A stretch of 43,412 bases of DNA from an uncultured Gammaproteobacteria bacterium (lineage in GTDB: Bacteria; Pseudomonadota; Gammaproteobacteria; Poriferisulfidales; GCA-002705445): assembly GCA_913031205.1 (NCBI GenBank), contig CAJWEM010000007.1:1-43412 (forward strand), written 5' to 3'. This document shows, piece by piece, positions 24,959 through 34,101 of the stretch. Each line of letters starts with the position of its first letter. Within the stretch, counting starts at the first letter, position 1. A model generated the notes under the pieces. The model did not search any database, was not told where the DNA came from, and saw only the letters and a program-made list of their open reading frames with translations. A program made the translations under genes and the position numbers.

Positions 24959-25663
24959 ATGTTATTTAAACAGCTTTTTGAAAATGAATCATGTACCTAT
25001 ACTTACATGATATCTTGTACAAATAAAAAAGAAGCAGTTCTAATAGACCCTGTAATCGAAACCCTAGATAGAGATTTACAAATTATTAATTCGTTAGGAT
25101 TAAAACTAACTTATGCAATTGATACGCATATTCATGCTGATCACGTAACAAGCGCCTCAGCCTTAAGAGAAATAACAAAATGTAAAGTGGCTGGGCCAGC
25201 AAATGATAAACTAAAGTGTAGAGACATTAATTTTTTAGATAATGATTCACTGATTATTGGAAATTCTATAAAGATTAATGCTTTTCATACTCCAGGGCAT
25301 ACGGATACGCATTTTTCTTATTCGTTAAATTATAATTCTGAGAAAATGTTATTTTCTGGAGATGCACTTTTAATTGATGCTTGTGGTAGAACAGACTTTC
25401 AATCGGGATCTTCAGAGGTTTTATTTAATACTATTAAAAAAATATTTTACTCTATGCCAGATAATACAAAAGTATACCCAGCACACGATTATAATAATAA
25501 GAGTCTTTCAACAATTTACCATCAAAAAAAAGATAACGAATTAATTGACTTTGATATAAGTTTGAAAAACTTTATTAAAAAGATGAATAATTTAAAATTA
25601 GCAAAACCTAAGAAAATTGACATAGCAGTCCCAAGAAATAATGCATGCGGATTATCTAATTAG
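24959..25663 (+). CDS. ETHE1-like persulfide dioxygenase (MBL fold)
   Basis: A 234-residue metallo-beta-lactamase-fold protein of the ETHE1/Blh group, which oxidises glutathione persulfide to sulfite with a mononuclear iron. Metal ligands are visible: THIHADH (H57, H59, D61, H62), H114 in TPGHTDTH and D135 in FSGDALL. The ETHE1-specific stretch IDACGRTDFQSG separates it from glyoxalase II, and the PAHDY motif near residue 180 supplies the last histidine. No rhodanese domain is attached. Its presence near MetY suggests handling of sulfide or persulfide sulfur; this is inference. The 3' end overlaps convergent rnd by 8 bases. Confidence 0.9.
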   Translation: MLFKQLFENESCTYTYMISCTNKKEAVLIDPVIETLDRDLQIINSLGLKLTYAIDTHIHADHVTSASALREITKCKVAGPANDKLKCRDINFLDNDSLIIGNSIKINAFHTPGHTDTHFSYSLNYNSEKMLFSGDALLIDACGRTDFQSGSSEVLFNTIKKIFYSMPDNTKVYPAHDYNNKSLSTIYHQKKDNELIDFDISLKNFIKKMNNLKLAKPKKIDIAVPRNNACGLSN

Positions 25664-26765
25664 CATCAAAATAGGCGTCTGTAATATTTGAAATCTTTTT
25701 CATATCTATCAACTCTCTTCGCCAACCACTAATAAGTCTTGAATCACCGTCTTTATCCTTTAAAAAACTAAATATCATTTTCTTCGGTGAGACAATTTGA
25801 TATGAAATGTTATTTTTAATAGATATTGATTTATAGTAATCATATAGATCATCTGCAATTTTTTTATACTCATTAAAATCATAAACTTTCTTATTTATAG
25901 AATCTTTTTCGTTTTTGTTCTGATGTTCAATTTGAGATTTTATTTCTTTTATATCATCTTTAATAGAAATATATTTATTCTTAGGTAAATTAATCTCATT
26001 TGAGTTTATGAAATCTTTTGAAATATCGATTATCTTTTTTTCTGATAATATCCAATTCCTCGGAATATTCATTTTGATAGCTTTACTTTCTCTCCATATT
26101 GAAATCCCTTTAGCAACTTTTTTTACTCTAATCTCTAAACTCTTAATTGATTTAATTCGTTTCCATGCATTTTCTAATCTAGGGTCCCAATCAATATCAC
26201 TTATGAAGTTTTTCATTTCTTCTTTAAAATAATTTATTTTTTTTGTTTGAATTAACTCTTCGTTTAGAGAACTATATAATTTACCCAGATATATAACGTC
26301 ATTCAAAGCATAATCAATTTGATTTTTACTGAGCGGTCTTTTTTTCCAATCAGTCATCTTTTCTGATTTATTAATATCAATATCAAAAATAATCTTTACT
26401 AATTCAGCATATCCTATTTGATATTTATACCCTAAAAATGAAGCGGCAATCTGAGTATCAAAAATATTTCTTGGAATTTCACCAAAAACTATGTGAAGTA
26501 TTTCTAAATCTTGTCTGCATGAATGAAAAATTATTAATTTATCGCTGAAAAATATTTCTTTAAATAGTTTTTTGTAATCAATGTCTAGAGTCAAATCTAT
26601 ACATGAGTGATTCTCACCGTCTGAAATTTGAATTACACAAGGCTCTGGAAAGTATGTGCTCCGCCTCATAAATTCTATATCTACAGAAACAACCTGCGAT
26701 GCTTCAATAACTTTTAGGAAATCCTGAATTTCTTTAAAATCTGCTAGCAGCCTAATATTCTGCAT
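25656..26765 (-). CDS. rnd: Ribonuclease D
   Basis: A 369-residue 3'-5' exoribonuclease for tRNA and small RNA maturation. The DEDDy residues are in place: D29 and E31 in VSVDIEFMR (ExoI), the Asp of FHSCRQDLEIL (ExoII), and Tyr/Asp of YALNDVIYL (ExoIII). An HRDC-like helical region follows from about residue 210 (ISIWRESKAIKMNIPRNWILSEKK), and the C-terminal part is more divergent and lysine-rich. It lies 7 bases after mreD and is probably the tail of the mreBCD operon. Confidence 0.92.
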   Translation of the reverse strand: MQNIRLLADFKEIQDFLKVIEASQVVSVDIEFMRRSTYFPEPCVIQISDGENHSCIDLTLDIDYKKLFKEIFFSDKLIIFHSCRQDLEILHIVFGEIPRNIFDTQIAASFLGYKYQIGYAELVKIIFDIDINKSEKMTDWKKRPLSKNQIDYALNDVIYLGKLYSSLNEELIQTKKINYFKEEMKNFISDIDWDPRLENAWKRIKSIKSLEIRVKKVAKGISIWRESKAIKMNIPRNWILSEKKIIDISKDFINSNEINLPKNKYISIKDDIKEIKSQIEHQNKNEKDSINKKVYDFNEYKKIADDLYDYYKSISIKNNISYQIVSPKKMIFSFLKDKDGDSRLISGWRRELIDMKKISNITDAYFDAN

Positions 26766-26772
26766 TTCTTAT

Positions 26773-27255
26773 TTATGATGTGTATTTTTGACGTATAAAT
26801 CTTAGCACGTTAAACAAACCCGGCCAAATAATAACAGAGATCAAAACTGAAAAAATTATATGCACTAAATTGAAACTAATTCCAAGGATGTTATTGACTG
26901 CCGTGGACATTAAGAAGTAGGGTATTAAAATTATTAGTAATGAGGCCATCTTATTCCAGCTCGATTGCAACCTCATTTGTGGATAATAAATTAATATTAA
27001 GTAAATTGTTATTGTAAAACACAATGCATGGTATCCAATGGGCGTTATTAATAAAATATCCATTATTACTCCAGAAACAAAAGCATATGTAAGACTTATA
27101 TGTTTTGGAAAAGCAAGCGACCAGTATATTAAAATTAAAAGAAGAATAGGTGGTTTTGTAGCAGCCAATAAGTCTGGCAAAGGAATTAAATTAAGAATTA
27201 TTCCAATCATTAAAAAGACTATTGTTACAATATGAACTTTATTAATTATTACCAT
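26773..27255 (-). CDS. mreD: Rod shape-determining protein MreD
   Basis: A 160-residue inner-membrane protein with about five hydrophobic helices (HIVTIVFLMIGIILNLIPLP, PPILLLILIYWSLAFP, LTYAFVSGVIMDILLITPIG). The last one carries the conserved family pattern G-x-x-x-D-x-L. MreD belongs to the elongasome and supports MreC in activating the peptidoglycan polymerase. The start overlaps the mreC stop (the ATG lies in TTATGGTAA), so it is translationally coupled. Length is close to E. coli MreD (162). Confidence 0.94.
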   Translation of the reverse strand: MVIINKVHIVTIVFLMIGIILNLIPLPDLLAATKPPILLLILIYWSLAFPKHISLTYAFVSGVIMDILLITPIGYHALCFTITIYLILIYYPQMRLQSSWNKMASLLIILIPYFLMSTAVNNILGISFNLVHIIFSVLISVIIWPGLFNVLRFIRQKYTS

Positions 27256-28070
27256 AAAACCATTACCTCTCTATTTGAAGATAAAGCGGAACTTGGCACC
27301 ACACTAACATCTAAAAAATCCTGATTCATATCTTTATTTATCTTAGATATTTTTCCAATCAAGTATCCTTCAGGAAAGACATTATCGAGACCTGAAGTAA
27401 TTAAACTATCACCCTCAACAACATCTTCATTCAAAGCAATATACATTGCTTTTAATTTTCTGTTATCACCAGTTCCAGAAATTACAATCCTTTTTTTAGT
27501 TCTTGTATTAACTCCAAGAAGCGCATGTCCTGGGTCAGTAATTAAGGTAACAACTGAGAATGTTTGATTTATTTCAGATATTTGACCAAGAATACCTGTA
27601 CTGTCTATAACTGTTTGTCCGATAGATAAATTTTTATCACTTCCTTTATTTATAATGATTTTATTTGAGAACGGGCTTAAATTTACCCTTATAAGCTCTG
27701 CCAAAAGAATTCTTGAGGAGTTTACAGATGTAGAAGAGTCTAGTAATTTTTTTAATCTATTATTTTCTTCTGTCAATGAAGGAATCTTTTGTATTATACC
27801 AGATTGAATTTGAATTTTTTTCTTTAAAATTTTATTCTCTTCCATCAATTCACTTTTACTCTTAAAGAATGTTTGGATGTTATCATTTAGCTTTGATGGA
27901 AAATTTGCTAGGCTATACACTGGCTGAATTAGGTAAGATATGTTATTTCTTACCTTGTTACCATATTGTAAATCTTTATCTAAAAATAAAAAAGATATCG
28001 ATAATATAAGAAAAACAAAAAGTTTTAAAAATGTGATGTTGCTTTCTTTAAAATGTAAATCACTTTTCAT
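27249..28070 (-). CDS. mreC: Rod shape-determining protein MreC
   Basis: A 273-residue bitopic protein: a cytoplasmic N-terminus, one membrane helix (FLKLFVFLILSISFLF), a coiled coil (about 70-115, KSELMEENKILKKKIQIQ...ENNRLKKLL) and a C-terminal pair of beta-barrel domains with the marks NKGSDKNLSIGQTVID, GILGQISEIN, LITDPGHALLGVN and SGLDNVFPEGYLIGKI. MreC forms the periplasmic scaffold that contacts PBP2/RodA. E. coli MreC is longer (367) because of a C-terminal tail absent here. It follows mreB by 15 bases. Confidence 0.96.
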   Translation of the reverse strand: MKSDLHFKESNITFLKLFVFLILSISFLFLDKDLQYGNKVRNNISYLIQPVYSLANFPSKLNDNIQTFFKSKSELMEENKILKKKIQIQSGIIQKIPSLTEENNRLKKLLDSSTSVNSSRILLAELIRVNLSPFSNKIIINKGSDKNLSIGQTVIDSTGILGQISEINQTFSVVTLITDPGHALLGVNTRTKKRIVISGTGDNRKLKAMYIALNEDVVEGDSLITSGLDNVFPEGYLIGKISKINKDMNQDFLDVSVVPSSALSSNREVMVLW

Positions 28071-28085
28071 TTTATATATTTCTAA

Positions 28086-29111
28086 TTATTCTAAAGCAAT
28101 TGTGTCTTGACCTTTTTTATCAATAAGCTCTAACGCCAATCCACCACCGCGTGCAACGCATGTCAGTGGATCATCAGCAATGATCACAGGAATTCCTGTT
28201 TCTTCCTGAATTAGTTTATTTAGACCAGTCAGAAGCGCACCACCACCTGTCAAAACAATTCCATTTTCGGCAATGTCTGTGCTTAACTCTGGCGGAGTAG
28301 CTTCCAAAGCTGTTTTTACCGCGTTAGTAATTCCTTTCAGCGGATCTTGAAGTGCTTCAAGTATTTCATTACTGTTTATTCTAAAACTTCTGGGAATACC
28401 CTCAGACATATTTCTTCCTTTAACCTCCATCTCTTTAAGATCTTTGCCTGGATAGGCAGTAGCTATCGTATGTTTTATTTTTTCTGCAGTTGCTTCCCCA
28501 ATCAAGATGCCATAGTTCCATTTAATATAGTTTAGAATTGCATCATTAAACTTGTCTCCACCAATTTTAACTGATTCCGAATAGACAATTCCTCCAAGTG
28601 ATAGAACGGCAATTTCTGTAGTACCTCCACCTATGTCAAAAACCATAGAACCAATAGCTTCATTAATAGGGAGACCTGCCCCCAATGCAGCAGCCACAGG
28701 TTCTTCAATTAAGTAGACTTTACGAGCGCCAGCACCCTCAGCAGATTCTTTAATAGCTCTTCTTTCAACTTGAGTTGCGCCAGAGGGCACACATATTAAA
28801 ACTCTTGGGCCTAATATAAAATTTTTCTTACTTGCCTTCTTTATAAAGTATTGCAACATTTTTTCTGTTGTTGTGAAATCAGCAATCACACCATCTTTTA
28901 ACGGTCTTATTGTTTCTATATTTTCAGGCGTTCTTCCAAGCATTGTTTTTGCTTCAAGACCAACAGCTTTTACTCTTTTTTTACCACCTTCATCAGAAAT
29001 TGAAACTACGGATGGCTCATCTAAAACAAGACCCTTATTTTTCACAAAAATAATTGTATTTGCAGTGCCTAAATCAATTGATAAATCACTAGAAAAAATA
29101 TCTAAAATCAT
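28086..29111 (-). CDS. mreB: Rod shape-determining actin homologue MreB
   Basis: A 341-residue bacterial actin that guides lateral wall synthesis under the inner membrane. The opening [21 protein letters not shown] is the phosphate-1 region, [20 protein letters not shown] is phosphate-2, and [18 protein letters not shown] is the adenosine motif. An N-terminal MILDIFSSD stretch may be the membrane-contacting helix. Length is that of the family (347 in E. coli). It leads the mreBCD-rnd unit and is divergent from gatC; the 113-base gap contains TATAAT on the minus strand close to 29150. Confidence 0.98.
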   Translation of the reverse strand: MILDIFSSDLSIDLGTANTIIFVKNKGLVLDEPSVVSISDEGGKKRVKAVGLEAKTMLGRTPENIETIRPLKDGVIADFTTTEKMLQYFIKKASKKNFILGPRVLICVPSGATQVERRAIKESAEGAGARKVYLIEEPVAAALGAGLPINEAIGSMVFDIGGGTTEIAVLSLGGIVYSESVKIGGDKFNDAILNYIKWNYGILIGEATAEKIKHTIATAYPGKDLKEMEVKGRNMSEGIPRSFRINSNEILEALQDPLKGITNAVKTALEATPPELSTDIAENGIVLTGGGALLTGLNKLIQEETGIPVIIADDPLTCVARGGGLALELIDKKGQDTIALE

Positions 29112-29224
29112 TAAAACCCCCGAGTTTTCTGATATGCTACGTTATATTATAGTAAGATTTTAACTGAGGTTTAGTTAACCTACAAGGTCATCTGCAATAA
29201 AATAACAACATAAAGGAAATTATA

Positions 29225-29506
29225 ATGTTTGATGAAGATAAAGTAAAAGAAGTTTCGAAACTTGCCATGATTAAGCTTGATAATGATGACGCAAGTTACT
29301 TTTCAAAAGAGATTATAGATTTTTTGAAATTAGTTGAAAGTACAGAAAATATTGATTTATCGAAAGTTGAACCTTTATACCATGCTCCTGAGGCGTCATT
29401 AATTTTAAGAAAAGATAGTATCGATGATGATCCAAAAAATGATGGAATTAATTCAGCACCCGATCATAACGGAAAGCATTTTATTGTTCCAAAAGTGATT
29501 GAATAA
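29225..29506 (+). CDS. gatC: Asp-tRNA(Asn)/Glu-tRNA(Gln) amidotransferase subunit C
   Basis: A 93-residue subunit that wraps around GatA and stabilises the GatCAB complex. The N-terminal helices (VKEVSKLAMIKLDNDDASYFSKEIIDFL), the central VEPLYHAPEASLILRKD linker equivalent to the family's ten-residue V-x-P-x-xH pattern, and the ending APDHNGKHFIVPKVIE (family APxxxxgyFxVPkVie) are all present. An AAAGGAAA ribosome site precedes the ATG. It is the first gene of gatC-gatA-gatB, 6 bases ahead of gatA. Confidence 0.97.
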   Translation: MFDEDKVKEVSKLAMIKLDNDDASYFSKEIIDFLKLVESTENIDLSKVEPLYHAPEASLILRKDSIDDDPKNDGINSAPDHNGKHFIVPKVIE

Positions 29507-29512
29507 AAAATT

Positions 29513-30985
29513 ATGGATATATATAAAAAATCTCTCACACAATTAGCTGCTTTATTAAATAGTAAACAAATATCATCAAAAGAACTTACAAAATACTTTC
29601 TTAAAAGGATTGCAAAGTATGACTCTAAATTAAATTCCTTTATTTCTGTTAATGAAGATTATGCAAATCAGCAAGCAGACAATGCTGATAAATTGATCTC
29701 AGCAGGAAAAAATAATTTTCTTACAGGAATACCAATTGCACATAAAGATTTATTTTCTACAAAAGATATCTTTACCACTTGTGGTTCAAAAATGTTAGAG
29801 AAATATTTACCTCCCTACGATGCAACTGTGGTTAAAAAGCTTAATGATGCAGGAATGATAAGTATTGGAAAAACTAATATGGATGAGTTTGCCATGGGCT
29901 CATCAAATGAATCAAGTTATTTTGGTGATGTGAAGAACCCTTGGAACCTAGAAAAAGTACCTGGCGGTTCATCTGGCGGCTCTGCTTCAGCAGTTGCTGC
30001 AAGGTTATCCCCAGTGGCAACCGGTTCTGACACAGGAGGGTCAATAAGACAGCCGGCAGCATTTTGCGGACTTACAGGTCTCAAGCCAACTTACGGATCA
30101 GTCTCTAGGTACGGAATGATCGCTTATGCTTCTAGCTTAGATCAAGGAGGACCAATTGGAAAAAGTGCTGAAGATTGTGCTGTGATTTTTGATGAGATAA
30201 AGGGTTTTGATAAGAACGACTCCACGAGTAATCATCAAATTGATTTTAAAAAAACACAATTAAATTTAACTAAAGATGATGTAAATAAAATTACAATTGG
30301 CATCCCAAAAGAATACTTTTCTCAAGAAATGAACGAAGACATATCAAAAATTATCTTTCAAGCAATAGAAGAATTTAAAAATTTAGGTTTCAATATTAAA
30401 GATATAACTCTGCCAGATCACAGATATTCAATACCAGCATATTACATTATTGCATCTGCTGAAGCCTCATCAAATTTATCAAGATACGATGGAGTAAAAT
30501 TTGGATATAGATGCCAAGATCCGATTAGTCTGGAAGACTTATATTTTAGAACAAGAAAAGAGGGATTTGGCACAGAAGTAAAAAAAAGAATAATGATTGG
30601 TACTTATGCACTCTCATCAGGTTATTATGATGAATATTATATGCGAGCTTTAAAAATAAGAAGAATTATACGAGATAATTTTAAAGAGGCTTTTAAAGAA
30701 GTCGATTTTATATTTTCGCCAACTTCACCAACAACAGCTTTTAATATTGGTGAAAAAACTTCGAATGCTCTTGAAATGTATTTATCGGATGTATATACAA
30801 CACCAGTAAACTTAGCTGGATTACCTGCTATTTCAATACCTGTTGGATTCAATAATCAACTACCAGTTGGGATGCAAATCATTGGCGACTACTTTTCTGA
30901 AAGTAATATTTTAAATATTGCTAATTATTTTCAAAAGGAAACAGATTGGCATAATTATATTCCAGAGGAATTTAATCATGAGTGA
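29513..30985 (+). CDS. gatA: Asp-tRNA(Asn)/Glu-tRNA(Gln) amidotransferase subunit A
   Basis: A 490-residue amidase-signature subunit that releases ammonia from glutamine for transfer to mischarged tRNA. The Ser-cisSer-Lys triad is visible as K78 (PIAHKDLF), S153 (PGGSSGGSAS) and S177 (TGGSIRQPA). GLKPTYGSVSRYGMIAYASSLDQ is a GatA hallmark, separating it from other amidases. Length is typical (about 485). It overlaps gatB by 8 bases. The tRNA-Gln in the window would be a substrate if this cell lacks glutaminyl-tRNA synthetase. Confidence 0.98.
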   Translation: MDIYKKSLTQLAALLNSKQISSKELTKYFLKRIAKYDSKLNSFISVNEDYANQQADNADKLISAGKNNFLTGIPIAHKDLFSTKDIFTTCGSKMLEKYLPPYDATVVKKLNDAGMISIGKTNMDEFAMGSSNESSYFGDVKNPWNLEKVPGGSSGGSASAVAARLSPVATGSDTGGSIRQPAAFCGLTGLKPTYGSVSRYGMIAYASSLDQGGPIGKSAEDCAVIFDEIKGFDKNDSTSNHQIDFKKTQLNLTKDDVNKITIGIPKEYFSQEMNEDISKIIFQAIEEFKNLGFNIKDITLPDHRYSIPAYYIIASAEASSNLSRYDGVKFGYRCQDPISLEDLYFRTRKEGFGTEVKKRIMIGTYALSSGYYDEYYMRALKIRRIIRDNFKEAFKEVDFIFSPTSPTTAFNIGEKTSNALEMYLSDVYTTPVNLAGLPAISIPVGFNNQLPVGMQIIGDYFSESNILNIANYFQKETDWHNYIPEEFNHE

Positions 30986-32417
30986 TTGGGAAAGTGTAAT
31001 CGGTCTAGAGATACATGTTCAATTAATGACAAAGAGTAAAATCTTTTCATCTTCTTCAACAGCTTACGGCGCTGTACCCAATGAGCAAGCTTCATATGTT
31101 GATTTGGGCATGCCTGGCACACTTCCAGTTTTAAATGAAGAAGTAATTAAAAAAGCAATTGAGTTCGGTTTAGCTATCAACGGGCAGATCTCAAAAAAAT
31201 CAATTTTCGCTAGAAAAAATTATTTTTATCCAGATCTTCCGAAAAATTATCAGATAAGCCAATTAGACCTTCCTATAGTTGAAGGTGGATATATAAAGAT
31301 ACAAAATGACCAAAATATAGCAAAAAGAATAAATATTCTGAGAGCACATTTAGAAGAAGATGCTGGTAAATCAATACACAGTAAAAAGGATAACTGTACA
31401 TTTATAGATTTAAATAGAGCAGGCACGCCTTTACTCGAAGTGGTTTCAGAACCAGATTTAAGATCAGCCAACGAAGCTGTTGAGTATATGAAAAAAATTC
31501 ACGAGATAGTTACTTTTCTAAAAATTTCAGACGGAAATATGCAAGAAGGCTCATTTCGGTGCGATGCAAACGTATCAGTAAAAAAATATCACGACAAAGA
31601 ATTAGGTACTCGCACAGAACTTAAAAACATAAATTCCTTCAAATTTGTTGAAAAAGCAATAAATTTTGAAATTCAGCGACAGATTGACTTAATAGAGGAT
31701 GGAGGGAGAGTAATTCAAGAAACTAGACTATACGATGAAAATAAAAATATTACAAAATCAATGAGGTCGAAAGAAGAGGCAAATGATTATAGATACTTTC
31801 CAGACCCAGATTTACTTCCAATTGAAATAAACGAAAAATTTATAAAAGAAATTAAAGATGGGATGCCTATGCTCCCAGACGAAAAGAGGGTGAGTTATCA
31901 AGAAGATCATGCTTTAACCAATGAACAAATAAATATTCTTTTGAATAATTCAGATTTATCTCAATTTGTTGATGATGTCATAAAAAAATCAAAAATAGAG
32001 CCAAAAAAGCTAATGAATTACTTTATTTCTTCAATATATTTAAAAATGAATAAAGAAAACCTATTAATACAAGATATGACAATTACACCGGAAGATTTTT
32101 GTAAAATCATAAACGCTGTGGAAGATAAAAAAATATCAAAAGGGAATATAAAACAAATTGTTGATATTCTTTTAACCACAAAGGGATCGACAGAAAAAAT
32201 TATTAAAAAATTTGCAAAAGCACAAGATGACGATCTGGAGAATATTGATTCTCTTATAGATAAAGTAATCAGTGATAATCCGAAACAGGTCGATGATTAT
32301 AAAAAAGGAAAAACAAAAATTTTAGGTTTTTTTGTTGGCCAAGTTCTAAAAACTGCAAAAGATTCAGACCCGGGATTGATTAAGGAAAAGATAATAAAAA
32401 TATTAGATAAAGTTTGA
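30978..32417 (+). CDS. gatB: Asp-tRNA(Asn)/Glu-tRNA(Gln) amidotransferase subunit B
   Basis: A 479-residue subunit that binds tRNA and activates the misacylated amino acid with ATP. The start is the ATG at 30978 (MSDWESVIGLEIHVQL), the normal family opening; the frame is open further upstream inside gatA but those 20 residues are not part of the protein. Marks are GMPGTLPVLNE, DLNRAGTPLLEVVSEPD, FRCDANVSV and DYRYFPDPDL, then a C-terminal YqeY-like helical domain (about 330-475) that recognises tRNA. The 3' end overlaps convergent prmC by 15 bases. Confidence 0.98.
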   Translation: MSDWESVIGLEIHVQLMTKSKIFSSSSTAYGAVPNEQASYVDLGMPGTLPVLNEEVIKKAIEFGLAINGQISKKSIFARKNYFYPDLPKNYQISQLDLPIVEGGYIKIQNDQNIAKRINILRAHLEEDAGKSIHSKKDNCTFIDLNRAGTPLLEVVSEPDLRSANEAVEYMKKIHEIVTFLKISDGNMQEGSFRCDANVSVKKYHDKELGTRTELKNINSFKFVEKAINFEIQRQIDLIEDGGRVIQETRLYDENKNITKSMRSKEEANDYRYFPDPDLLPIEINEKFIKEIKDGMPMLPDEKRVSYQEDHALTNEQINILLNNSDLSQFVDDVIKKSKIEPKKLMNYFISSIYLKMNKENLLIQDMTITPEDFCKIINAVEDKKISKGNIKQIVDILLTTKGSTEKIIKKFAKAQDDDLENIDSLIDKVISDNPKQVDDYKKGKTKILGFFVGQVLKTAKDSDPGLIKEKIIKILDKV

Positions 32418-33029
32418 AAAAACCGAAATTCTATTAAAACCTAGTATATCTTTTTTTGTAAAATTGTAACAAAGGTTACATTTCGACGCAAAATTCTTAA
32501 GTTCTAAAGTTTGGTTATGTGAATGCTCAATAACTAGATAGGAATTTTCTTTAAAATGATCTTTTGATTCAAGCATTATAGTATAAATATCATAAAGCCC
32601 ATCATTTTTTGAGTATAAGCTGATATCTGGATCATCTAAACTCTGGTAATGTTTAGCGTTTTTTTTAGATAGATAAGGAGGATTAGAAACAATAATATTA
32701 TATTTTTTATCTTCTAAGTTAGAAAACCAATTTGATTTAATAAATTTTATATTTTTACTTACTTTATTCCTTTCGGCATTTTCCTTAGCATTTTGTAAAG
32801 CATTTAAACTTATGTCAGTGGCAGTTACATTAACACTACTGTATTCTTTCGCAATAGCTATGCTTATAAGCCCAGTACCTGTTCCAAGTTCAAGCAAATC
32901 AAATTCTCTATCATTTTTTATTAAATTTCTAAAAATTTTTTGATAGATGTCAATATCTTCTCTTGGGCAAAAAACATCTTTTGAGACATGAATATTAAAT
33001 TTTTCAAATTGAATTAGATTAGATTTCAT
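32403..33029 (-). CDS. prmC: Release factor glutamine methyltransferase PrmC, N-terminally shortened
   Basis: PrmC N5-methylates the Gln of the GGQ motif in release factors 1 and 2. The Rossmann methyltransferase domain is intact: [16 protein letters not shown] (SAM loop), [20 protein letters not shown] and the catalytic SNPPYLS. E. coli PrmC has 277 residues with an N-terminal helical domain of about 80 residues that docks on the release factor. Here only about 20 residues precede the CPREDI block (family IPRPDTE), so that domain is missing. The start is the ATG at 33029, overlapping the prfA stop by 11 bases; a GTG at 33059 would add ten residues and not restore the domain. Confidence 0.88.
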   Translation of the reverse strand: MKSNLIQFEKFNIHVSKDVFCPREDIDIYQKIFRNLIKNDREFDLLELGTGTGLISIAIAKEYSSVNVTATDISLNALQNAKENAERNKVSKNIKFIKSNWFSNLEDKKYNIIVSNPPYLSKKNAKHYQSLDDPDISLYSKNDGLYDIYTIMLESKDHFKENSYLVIEHSHNQTLELKNFASKCNLCYNFTKKDILGFNRISVFSNFI

Positions 33030-34101
33030 TACTTGCGAGAAGGTCTGCTTGATATTCACTAATTAAAGGGGAGGTAATGGAATGTAAATTACCGTCAAGG
33101 AAATCTTCTAAATTATAAATTGTTAAGTTTATTCTATGATCTGTAACTCTTCCTTGAGGAAAATTATAAGTTCTTATTCTATCCGACCTATCTCCAGTAC
33201 CAACAAGTTTTTTTCTTATTTGAGATTGTTCGTCCATTTGTTTTGATCTTTCGGCATCAAGTAATTTTGCTTGAAGTAAAGACATAGCCTTAGCTTTATT
33301 TTTATGTTGAGATCTGCCATCTTGGCATTCAACTACGACGCCAGAGGGAAGATGTGTTATCCTTATAGCAGAATCAGTTTTGTTAACATGTTGACCACCA
33401 GCACCAGAAGCCCTGAATGTATCAATCCTCAAATCTTCAGAATTAATTTTATAATCCTCAATTTCTTCAACTTCAGGCATAACAACAACAGTAGCAGCAG
33501 ATGTGTGAACGCGTCCTTGTGATTCAGTTTCGGGAACTCTTTGTACTCTGTGTGCGCCAGATTCAAATTTTAGTTTAGAGTAAGCTTTATCTCCTGTTAT
33601 CTTTATAATAACTAATTTATAACCACCCTTGTCGCCCTCACTTTCAGAAAGTAATTCAACACCCCAATTTTGTCTTTCGGCAAATCTACAATACATTTTA
33701 TATAGATCCCCAGCAAAAATTGCTGCTTCAAGCCCACCAGTGCCTGCCCGTATTTCTAAAAAAACGTTACTACTATCATTTGGATCTTCAGGTAGCAAAG
33801 ATATCTCCAAATTTTTTTCAAGTTTATCAATCTCTTCCTTTGCAAGCTTGACTTCCTCATCAGCCAGTTTTTTCATGTCTCCCGAAGCGGTATTAGATAT
33901 TTCTTCCGAGTCTTTTAAAGCCTCTTCACATTCCAAATACTTTCGATAATCTTTTACAATAAGTTCTAATTTTGCATATTCAACCGATAAATTTTTATAT
34001 TTTTCTAGGTTATTAATTACGTCTTGATTAGAAAGAGAATTTTCTATTTCTAAATGCTTTTCGGAAATTTCATTGAGCTTTTTTCGTAATGAATCTTTCA
34101 T
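33019..34101 (-). CDS. prfA: Peptide chain release factor 1
   Basis: A 360-residue class I release factor for UAA and UAG. The catalytic GGQ is at 235-237 in [18 protein letters not shown], and the codon-reading PxT motif is P190-E-T192 in [15 protein letters not shown]. coli has PAT there. The N-terminal helical domain and the central [17 protein letters not shown] block are typical. The start overlaps the hemA stop as ATGA, so it is coupled in hemA-prfA-prmC, the conserved gammaproteobacterial operon. The downstream prmC should methylate its Gln237. Confidence 0.98.
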   Translation of the reverse strand: MKDSLRKKLNEISEKHLEIENSLSNQDVINNLEKYKNLSVEYAKLELIVKDYRKYLECEEALKDSEEISNTASGDMKKLADEEVKLAKEEIDKLEKNLEISLLPEDPNDSSNVFLEIRAGTGGLEAAIFAGDLYKMYCRFAERQNWGVELLSESEGDKGGYKLVIIKITGDKAYSKLKFESGAHRVQRVPETESQGRVHTSAATVVVMPEVEEIEDYKINSEDLRIDTFRASGAGGQHVNKTDSAIRITHLPSGVVVECQDGRSQHKNKAKAMSLLQAKLLDAERSKQMDEQSQIRKKLVGTGDRSDRIRTYNFPQGRVTDHRINLTIYNLEDFLDGNLHSITSPLISEYQADLLASNEI

